Shown here: positions 30,262 to 38,350 of the stretch, piece by piece | Layout of the letters: each line of letters starts with the position of its first letter | Numbering within the stretch: the stretch's first letter is position 1 | Assembly: GCA_002633005.1 (NCBI GenBank) | Contig: NMRA01000031.1 | Span: 351,376 to 389,725, forward strand | DNA: 38,350 nucleotides | Source of the DNA: Phoronis australis | Taxonomy: Eukaryota > Phoronida > Phoronidae | Reading direction: 5' to 3' | The notes under the pieces: generated by a model | Databases searched by the model: none | What the model was told of the DNA's origin: nothing | Seen by the model: the letters and a program-made list of their open reading frames with translations, nothing else | Translations under genes and position numbers: made by a program

Positions 30262-31786
30262 CGTCAAACATTTGCCTCCACTGTGCAAAAGTACATTTGA
30301 ACACTGAATCTGAGACTCTTTCAAATGAACAGCGTATAAATACATTACTGTAGATGTTTAGTGCAATTCTGAGAACATGACGTTGTCGTCAAAATACAGT
30401 AAAAAACTAGCAATATTTCTCATAAACTACTTTTATGTCAGGTGATGTTTCAGTAACTGGAAATCTGACTGGATGATTTCCAGCTGATCAACGGATACAT
30501 CCTGCCAGCATCCATATCAGGCTTTATAGTCAGATAGCATCTAAAACTTAGACTTGTCACAGTTGTGGTCCTCAATCACACGATCACTTTTTTCGCTGCT
30601 TATTTCATAGGACGATTCCGCAACTCTTACTGAGCTGGCCTCCTAATGGCAAGTTTCTCGCGAGTTCACTGGTAAGGTCATGCAAGCTAGACCAACACAA
30701 AATCACGCGAGTGAAAGACGAGCGTTTTTCGTCGGACTGAAATAGTAAGCATAACTGTATATAATATGGAAGCTATAATAGTTGGTTCTCTGTTCAGCTG
30801 TGAGGGTTACATGTCGCGAAACGTCGCGCCGAATAAGTTCTTACGAATTATGAGAGCCTTCAAGGCATTCGATTGCACCGGCTGCAGCGAAAAATCGTCG
30901 CTTATATAACGGAAACAACGAATTCAATCCCACAATTCCACACCCAAACGCCATCGCCAACCAATCACTTCGGTGGCCGAAGTATTTAAATAAGCTGCCG
31001 AGCATACTGGAGAAACCACGTCCACACCAAATACAGCGAGGACAGTAGGCGAGATCGTCCGATCTTGCGAAGCCCTCCGTGAGCTTCGCTTTCATCTACC
31101 TCTCTGCTGGAGAAACATTCGCCTTTTAATCGAAAGTGCGAGGTCTTGCCAGATCTCGCTTCTCTCGCACAAAAGAATTGGTCAATGGAACGCTCTCCGT
31201 TTCCTAGAATCTGAATTGTCCGCTTTTGAGTCATATTGTGAGACCATTACTGCCTTGCTTTATTTTCATGCCGAACTCAAACCTGTTGCAACTAGGCCTA
31301 TATATACGCGCAACTAGGGTGACTAGGGCAAACACGTGACTTTCTGTTGAGTATTGTGTCCTCAATTCCTACAGTCAAAACACCCCTCGTTGGATTAAAA
31401 ACATTAGGTGAGTAAATCGAGGCCCGCAAATAGATCTTACAGAGCAGTGAATCTACAATTTAACGTTCATTGTGACGTAATCTATTTTGAGTTATTTCAA
31501 AAACCAATGTGGCCAGTAGTGAAAGGCACGGCAGGTAGGCGTGGAACTTGTCACAGCTAGTCAAGTGAAATTTTGTTAACGTTTGAATCATTTTCCGTAA
31601 TGTTCGTTTGGCTTACGAATAAATATAAAGTGGGAAAAGGCACACTTTGGTACTGCACGTGCGTCGTACGAACCTGTCTTAACAATGTTTTACGGAATTT
31701 GGAGTCGATAATATCAGGAAGACATGAGCATGAGCAGAAATCAAACTGGCGTCCCGGCAACCTGACAATTGTTTGACAACTAACTC

Positions 31787-32010
31787 CATGCGCGCACCCA
31801 GGGGGGGGGCTCAGTTTCGAGCCTCCCCCCACCATTTGGCGAAGTGGGCAAAAAGGTCCGCCTCAGAGGAACAAAAAGTCCTAGAAAACGAGACAAAAGT
31901 CCACTAAAAAGGCGCAGACGCGCAGTGAAGGTGGTACCCCCTTTTTTCTTTTTTTTTAGTCCTCCCGCTTTTTTGTCAGCAAAAGATCCACATCGGCAGA
32001 AATCCGAGCT
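31787..32010 (+). mobile_element. MITE-like repeat family A, copy 2 (diverged 3' part)
   Basis: It starts CATGCGCGCACCCAGGGG, followed by CCATTTGGCGAAGTGGGCAA, GAGACAAAAGTCCACTA and AAAAGATCCACAT. These blocks occur in the same order as in the copy at 37631. A poly-T run near 31951-31968 separates the halves. The right inverted terminus is not recognisable. Confidence 0.75.
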
Positions 32011-33084
32011 CCCCAAGCATGAGCTCCACCATCAGAAACTCGTTGCAATTTGCCCGAATATTGAATTGTGCGATAAAATTCACTGTTTCCGTTTGAAAAG
32101 CGAAAATTTCTCGTCGCAAGGGCTTTGTGAGTGTCTTGGTATCTATGGAAAGCACTCAGATCCTCGTAGTAGCCTTGTCGTGAGAATGCTTAAGTTGCTT
32201 TTAGGAAAACGTCCGAAGACGTGAATCCGTGGTCGTCTGGACACAACCACTTGTGGTCAAACAAAGTAGATACATGTACCTTTACTGTAATTTAGCACTA
32301 TCCGACGTACCAAGTCGCTTTAAGTTAATTGTGTAATGTTACGTGTTTCTCATTTTCTAGTTGAAGTTGATGTCATTCGGAATGTCGTCCGGTACCACCT
32401 GCTCCGACGTAGGGTACATTGAAAACAACATAGTTATGCGCCTTGTTTGTCTATATGTTGAACGTCTGCTTATGAATGTCTCGGTACATTTATTGTTTAA
32501 AGCTGCGCTATAAATCATTTTCCGGGTGACAAAAAGTTCTTTCACTTGTTTCGTCTAAAGCATCGTCACAGCATTTTTGTCGTTTGTTTGAATTGATATT
32601 TGTAACAACAAAGCGCCTGAATTTCCTATGACGACCATACTACTTCGGCTCCTGAAACGAATACAGCGCAGTCTCAGAAAGGAACAAGCTGAGAACGATT
32701 TTATTTCGGTAAGCGGTCTAAACAAAAATTGTTTTTGATCGAATGCACAGATTACATTTCTTCCTCCCAGCCTGCTCGTCGGTTTTCATTCAAGGGGCTT
32801 ACATTATCGGTTTTGCGTAACAAAAACGCATTTTCGGAGGTACTGTCGCATGGGACAAATTTCTTGAATTTATTAGGTTTAACCAGGCTATAAAAGAACA
32901 GAATCCGTTGAGGTTTCGTGATTTTATTGCAAGTCGCCAATTCTCAAAGTTCTCGGCTAGACATCGCTGAAACCAAGACCGGCGACTGTTCGAGTTAAAT
33001 ACGCTTAAAGTTCTGTGTGAGATTTAACTTGTCAGCAGAGCGTTATGCTTCAACAGTGGAGGTTGCAGGATCGATTTCAGAAAG
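32011..33084. other. No gene recognised
   Basis: Only short frames of 62 codons (32357-32545 and 32752-32940, both -) are present, without recognisable products. Confidence 0.4.
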
Positions 33085-33116
33085 TCATTTTTTCTCGCCA
33101 ATAATGTCCCTTTAAG
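33085..33116 (-). repeat. Fragment shared with 14998-15028 (inverted)
   Basis: On the minus strand this reads TTAAAGGGACATTATTGGCG followed by AGAAAAAA. It matches TTAAAGAGACATTATCGGCG and AGAAAAAA at 14999-15026 with two substitutions. Confidence 0.55.
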
Positions 33117-33769
33117 TATCATTGTGTGACAACACTGATCAGGAAAAATTAGACATGATATCTCGTAATAACGTGACATGTCACAAAAATCGATTTTCCA
33201 CAGTGCAATTTCATCATGTGTTGAACAAGCTTCAAAAGTGCCATCATGTGTCTTTTGCTTTTAGTTTAAAAAAGTTGAATTTCGTCTGTTTTGCCGTCGG
33301 ACTGGACATGCTGAGGAGAGTCAAAATTTACCCATCGGCAGTTGAAGTTTCAGCGACTTATTTTCCTGTTATCAACGGCAATATTCAGGTTGTGTAGAAA
33401 ATTACATTCTCTTTCAGGAAATTGAGTGATCAATTAAAGTCACTCTCATGCTATATGTTTCATAAAATATTCAAACAACCTACTGTCTCCTCCCCGACAG
33501 GCATGCGAATATTTGTATGTTTCAGAGCTATTCAAGATTATTTTCACCTAAGCCAAACTTAATCTGTATCGAAAGTCTCTGTCAACAGTTTCATTTTTTA
33601 TTTCTTTGGATAGCTCACTTATTACACAGCTTTTATAATGTGTCACGTTCAGCAGACTATCGTGCATTACAGGCAGGTGTCGTGTGTGCTCTCGAAAAAA
33701 AATATTTAAATCATCAATTTTTGCAGCCCTGCAACAAACTAGTCATTTTGTTTGAGTCATTATGCTTGA

Positions 33770-33838
33770 TAACAACAAAAAACAACAATAACAACAACAA
33801 CAACAATAATAATAATAATAATAATAAAAATAATAATA
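33770..33838. repeat. AAC/AAT trinucleotide microsatellite
   Basis: AACAACAAAAAACAAC continues into CAACAACAACAATAAT and AATAATAATAATAAT runs. It makes the poly-Asn stretch of a 116-residue plus frame (33517-33867), which I do not call as a gene. Confidence 0.95.
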
Positions 33839-36800
33839 GGACAGTGGCGTCGGAGTTTGCGAAGTAAGCTTTGCCAAAAAGGCCGACACGTTTTTAAAGC
33901 CTTCTACAGGGTCACTGCAACAGATACTATGCTTTAATTCACTACTCCTAATCAGCAAGCCTACCGATCTTCTTGAGAAATTTTGCGTGTTTTAACAGTA
34001 TTAAAATACTTTTGCTATCTATGAAAGTTTTCAATGAAACTAGTTCACGTCTTTTCCAATGCTTTTGGTATGGGAAACACCGACGGACATGGCGATATGA
34101 TATGTCGTCTGCCATCCAGCATTTCGAACAGCAGACTTCTGTTTCTCGACCTGTTGCTGTTTAGGTTTCCACAAATCCATTGATTGTTGTCACCTGGATT
34201 ACCATTTTCAGTCCACCCAAAAGCTCTTTTGTTCTTCTACAGTCACTTCTGTTAGTCTAAAACGCTTTGCATGACCAGTCCCTTATTTTTAAAACGCAAG
34301 GGCATAAGGGACAGGTATTTGGTTCTGGTCCTTGAAAATCGAGTTCTTCACCAATTTTAGTTAATTGGCCAGCTGCCTCATCACTCTGGATTCCAATGTG
34401 TCCGCCATGGAGCCCAGGCAATTACTGTGATACGATTATACTTACCTAAATTATTTAGATAAATGATACACAGTTGGAGAATATGCGATTTCAAAACATC
34501 ATTTGACTTCTTTAAGTTCTGCTTGACGACAGGATGTCTATCGATTTTTATTTCCTTTAGTGTTTGCAAAGGCCTCTGCTTAGGAAGCAAAAGACTTTTC
34601 AGGTGGTGATATATCAGTTGTGTATTAAGTAGGAATATCTGCATCATCCAGTCCATTTATCCAACACTGTATCCTTTGATGGGGCTTATATTAAGGTTCC
34701 CTTCATATTCCATATCTCCGTTTTTATTCAAAGATTTTTTCAATTTTCTTAGTTTTTACTACATCCCGATCATGCACCACAGTGAAGGTTCATTTCTAGC
34801 ACTGCTACATATATGTGAACATGACTCTTTGTTTTCCCTGATGTACCAACTGGCTTGGCAATCCAAAGTCCCCGGGCCTGCCTGGTCAATACGAAAGGAT
34901 CTTCGGAGTACCTCAGCTATCAATCGGTTCTATATTCACCAACACCTCCACTGTTTCCAGCCGTATGGTGCCAGGAAGTGGTGATGCAATCACGACATAA
35001 GCTAAACGCTGCGCCTTCTTAAGATTAAGATACAAGTTTTAAATTCCACTGACCCAGGACACACTTGAATATCAAAAGTGATGGATATCCATTTCACGGG
35101 TTAAGGTTTCAAACCCGATAATTGTATTACCCTTATTGTATTGGTTACATGCCTTTGCATGCCCTTAAAAGAAAATGCCACCCAAAAAACAAACCATTTT
35201 GTATCAATTTAGATCGAGTAGTTCTACTCGATAACGGCACGTTCGATTGCGTTACCTGACACCTGACGGCAGACAGAGGTGTTGAAATTATCCAATGACG
35301 TCATTGGTTTCACACGCAGTCTGTTCAGCAGTTCACAACACGGGTTAGTGGTGTCAGCTTATTGCTTGAATTCATCGTTTAACACCAATAAATCACCAAA
35401 CTTCGATATAGAACCCTTACAAATACGCATAGCTCTTATAAAAGCCTGTTGTTTTATTTTGCTGTTACGCATTTATTGGTATTTGGACACACGGTAGCCT
35501 ACAAAGTTCGGCAGGCCAATTTCAGTACTAAGGTCTGTAGCAGGAGTTTGAGGTCTGTTCAGAGATAAATTCGAAGTATTCTTCCGTGAAATACAGGCAA
35601 GAGAACCTACGTTGTTTAGACTTGTGATTTTTGAGTTCTGAACACGCGAAACGCTTGTTATCCCGGCCAGTGGCTCGTAACCCGATCAGGCCCATCGCGG
35701 CCGGCGGGACTGGCACGAACATAAACCAGCTTGAGTTGGAAACTAAACCTCCAGTCACGAAAAGACTATAATAGTCAGTGCTGTAGTGGTAAAAGTAGAG
35801 GTAAGTAGCCGTCTAAAGCCCACCGTATCACCTTGAGCACTGAACGTAACTTACGGTACGTAGGCGCTACGTTCAAATGCTAAAAGTTGGTTGGCTGCGC
35901 CTACGTGCGCCTACGCCCCACTTCAACACTGATAATAGTGAGCCAAAGAAATAATGTGCGCGTAATTATTTACGTGAATTAGGCACTTACTTGTCGGGGG
36001 CCGCGAAGTCGGGTTCCCCTTCCACAGACCGTCAGGGCAAAGGTTATACATTAACAATGATTTGAATAATATATTTGTATTTCTAAATAAAGATTTCCCT
36101 AAGATGTGACCATAGCATATAAAATCGAGTAATTGTTTCACAACAACTTTCTGTCAGCAAACACAGAATTAGCATGCGCTCACACGGCCTCGGTGCCCGG
36201 TAAATATACCTTTATTCATTGCCGGCATCAAAAGCCGGTAACGCAATGGTTTATTCATTGCTGACTTCTCAACATTTGCATTCACAAATACTGCAAATGC
36301 ATTACAAATTGTATCTAATGAGACAGACTTTGTTTCAGTTTTATGTAAGCATTGGTTAGGATGAGAATAATTCATTTTGAAACAGAACGCAGAATACATG
36401 GCAACTAGCCCGGCGCCAATCCCGACTTAGTCAAGAGCTCATTCGACGAAGACTTCACGGGTCGGATCGTTAGGTTTCACAGGCTATCAGTTCGAACCGA
36501 AATACACTGATCAAGAAATACCAGAGAGGCGCCGTGAACATGCACAGGCAACGGAACGTATGGATAGTTCTTTGGTAAGCTGTAATTCGTCAGAGAAATC
36601 ACTGTCGACGAAATGCCGGCCACAGACACGGAGATGTTTCAAGGCCTCATACTTGCTATTAACAGCCTACCTTTCATTCTTCACTACCGGGAGCCACTTT
36701 CTAAGCATTTCGGCTCTCGACGAAGTCGAAAAAACGATATTCTCGCTTTCTTCACAGCTTCATAGTTCGGACAACCGGGAACGACGCACCGCAATATAGC

Positions 36801-36956
36801 GGCATTCACTCTGCAGACGAACCACTGGCGTCTCTGCGTCGTTTCTCACCTTCCTCACAGGTTAACGAGACACCTCTCGCCAAGGTGAGGTCGACCGTAT
36901 AAGAGGCGATGTGGATATAGACCGATTAAGACGGTAAAAAAGACTAATTAAATCGG
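33839..36956. other. No gene recognised
   Basis: Adjacent minus-strand frames near 34381-34984 could be decayed coding sequence, but I cannot name a family. The rest, including the GC-richer 35640-35720 and the 79-codon frame at 36560-36799 (+), shows no recognisable product. Confidence 0.35.
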
Positions 36957-36986
36957 GTGGCATTCTCCTTTAAAAGAGAATGCCAC
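36957..36986. repeat. Perfect 11-bp hairpin
   Basis: GTGGCATTCTC (36957-36967) and GAGAATGCCAC (36976-36986) flank an 8-nt loop. Isolated; it could be the remnant of a fold-back element. Confidence 0.7.
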
Positions 36987-37564
36987 ACACATCGCAGGAA
37001 CTAAACGACAATGCTTTTTTAACATAAAGTGCAGTTGTATTCACTGACAACTTGTAAATGTGAATACAAAAAATCAGCCAATAGGTGACCTTTGTAATAA
37101 TGACGTACCTCACTGGCTCACACAGCCAGCATCTGCACCACATCACGATAGGCCTACTTACTATGCACGGCTCAGTGATTTGCGGCAGATCATTTTCGCC
37201 ACAAAATTCGCTCTTAAAAACATTTGGCAATTTTCAACCTACTTCATATTCCCATCGTCGGTATACGTTATGTTTCTAACTAAAAAATTCACAAAGCCGT
37301 TTTCGTGTTCCTAAGTTCAAATTAAGTCGATTTGCCGAAGACGACAAAATGCCGATTAAGTTGGGACACGTGAAAATCTCAAGGTGTTCGGTTAATTATT
37401 CTGTGAAAACTTTTTTGGTCAATATAACCTATACATGCCTTAACCGTGTTCGTTATTTCAAAATTCACTCGCAATGTCAGCTGAATTTGCAGTGCGTAAT
37501 TAACTTAATTATCGCTTCAACGTCAATTTTGTTACCGTCTCCACTCCGACAGGCAGGACCAACT

Positions 37565-37590
37565 GTTGACCTACTTAAAAGTAGGTCAAC
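37565..37590. repeat. 26-bp near-perfect palindrome with AGGTCA half-sites
   Basis: GTTGACCTACTT (37565-37576) is mirrored at 37579-37590 around a 2-nt centre. The palindrome contains TGACCT and AGGTCA, that is, two nuclear-receptor half-sites as an everted repeat with a 10-bp spacer. It lies 40 bp before the family A element. Confidence 0.7.
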
Positions 37591-37630
37591 ACTTCATTGT
37601 TATATACACCACGTGCCGAGAGACCAAAAT

Positions 37631-37877
37631 CATGGGCGCACCCAGGGGTTCGGGGCGCCCCCCCCCCATTTGCCGAAGTGGGCAAAAAGGTCGGCCCCAG
37701 AGAACCAAAACTCCCAAAAAAGAAAACGAGACAAAAGTCCACTATAAAGGCAGGAACTGCCAAATTTCCGCAAATGCGCAATTCACTAGCTCTGAACGTA
37801 CCCCGTGAATCTTTGTAAAAGGTCCACATTCTCAAAAACTCGAGCCCCACCCCCATTTTAGGCTGGGTGCGCGCATG
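37631..37877 (+). mobile_element. MITE-like repeat family A, copy 3 (full length, 247 bp)
   Basis: The left end CATGGGCGCACCCAG (37631-37645) is mirrored at the right end by CTGGGTGCGCGCATG (37863-37877), so 14 of 15 terminal positions match. A G/C run follows the left end and CCCCACCCCC precedes the right end. No coding capacity is present, so it is non-autonomous. No clear target duplication is seen. Confidence 0.8.
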
Positions 37878-38350
37878 GAAATGGATAACAGAAATTGAGT
37901 CCGTGGTTAAAGCACGTCACGAGGATGAGATCGAAACAGCGAAATGTCAACTTACGTATCGAATTAAGGAATTTGGGTGAGGATTTATCGCCTTTCACAA
38001 CGCGCTATGTTCGTGAACACAAAGTCACAGAGGCGTGAGGCTACCCGGAGCATTCGTTCTCAACGGTCGTATGCATGCAGATGGACAACTCACTCCGGAT
38101 CAAAACTAGGTTTTGTTTTCGTTTTTCCCGGCATCTTTCTATCATGTGTACACCTCGTTGACTCAATATTATAGTGACGCGATGAATGAAAGGACTGAGG
38201 GTACATACGGAACTGCTCTGTAACCTTTGACCTCGGATAAGTAGTAAACAAATTTGCACGCGGTTGTACGGTTCCAAGGTGGTTCTGCTAAATATTTTTT
38301 CTCGCTACACGGTACATATTTTGTATTTGAAATTCCCCGAGAATGACGAT
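37878..38350. other. No gene recognised
   Basis: Two overlapping opposite-strand frames (37977-38174, +; 38041-38277, -) have no recognisable product. Confidence 0.4.

Larger units (their letters stand above)
29644..31786. other. GPCR 3' flank and a CpG-richer patch; no second gene recognised
   Basis: A 142-residue plus frame (29807-30235) lies in the presumed 3' UTR and has no recognisable domain. At 30655-30666 the sequence TTTCTCGCGAGT carries nine of the ten bases of the TCTCGCGAGA element. CpG is locally frequent to about 30840. A TATATATA word lies near 31298-31306. Confidence 0.4.

Noticed and set aside
31844-32224. 126-residue frame with a basic start and poly-Phe
   Set aside because: Its first half is the family A MITE-like repeat (KVRLRGTKSPRKRDKSPL comes from repeat sequence), and the Phe run is poly-T.
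33517-33867. 116-residue frame with a poly-Asn stretch
   Set aside because: The Asn run is the AAC/AAT microsatellite, and the remaining residues show no domain.
34381-34984. Adjacent frames suggesting a decayed retrotransposon
   Set aside because: I looked for reverse-transcriptase, RNase H and integrase motifs on both strands by eye and could not identify any.
37349-37856. Several overlapping frames of 73-132 codons
   Set aside because: They run through the family A MITE-like element in different frames. The proline/glycine-rich parts are repeat translations.
1-38350. CRISPR arrays, bacterial operons, ribosome-binding sites, rRNA or tRNA genes
   Set aside because: No regularly spaced identical repeats, no cloverleaf and no prokaryotic gene organisation. 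The sequence is eukaryotic in character.

Overview
The window looks like a gene-poor stretch of a metazoan nuclear genome, from a draft assembly (one ambiguous base at 25439). It is AT-rich and has microsatellites, MITE-like repeats and very few long open frames. The repeat content and the protein remnant suggest a marine invertebrate. A deuterostome such as a hemichordate or amphioxus is my guess, but nothing here fixes the phylum.

One intact protein-coding gene is convincing: an intronless class A (rhodopsin-like) GPCR of 401 residues at 28438-29643 (+). It has seven hydrophobic segments, an ER-L motif at the end of TM3, a TM3/ECL2 cysteine pair and an NFxxY version of NPxxY. It looks like an orphan neuropeptide-type receptor.

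The most interesting region is 3467-6868. Two inverted arms of about 200 bp enclose a frameshifted pseudogene (about 3780-6356, +). The pseudogene belongs to a large protein family that I recognise only as uncharacterised multi-copy gene models in marine invertebrates. Its landmarks are a GGKH-RYA block, an FFAFGHTNYARW block, an EADT/VVVLAV block, an LTGCD block, an SIPPTQ block and a C-terminal CxC-type cysteine cluster that ends at a natural stop. Inverted arms around such a gene suggest that the family is the cargo, or the transposase, of a DNA transposon.

Other layout. 1426-1435 holds a TCTCGCGAGA palindrome, and 1621-1925 a 160-bp tandem duplication. 2909-3055, 31787-32010 and 37631-37877 are three copies of one GC-ended MITE-like family. 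3068-3205 and 9085-9185 are two copies of a short palindromic repeat. 11265-13120 is a diverged tandem array with monomers of about 134 bp arranged as trimers of about 400 bp. Its monomers carry a CTCF-like core, and the array is interrupted by a clean 505-bp MITE (12177-12681) with a 6-bp target duplication. 16761-18046 is bounded by 17-bp perfect inverted repeats and is rich in AACCTGGTTTAA-like palindromes. 24691-24740 is a 50-bp perfect purine/pyrimidine alternation. 26449-26843 is a fold-back repeat. 27697-28080 is a long trinucleotide microsatellite just upstream of the GPCR. Most remaining sequence has no gene I can support.

No operon-like organisation or cooperating gene set is visible. 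The window is best read as one receptor gene in a transposon-rich intergenic landscape.
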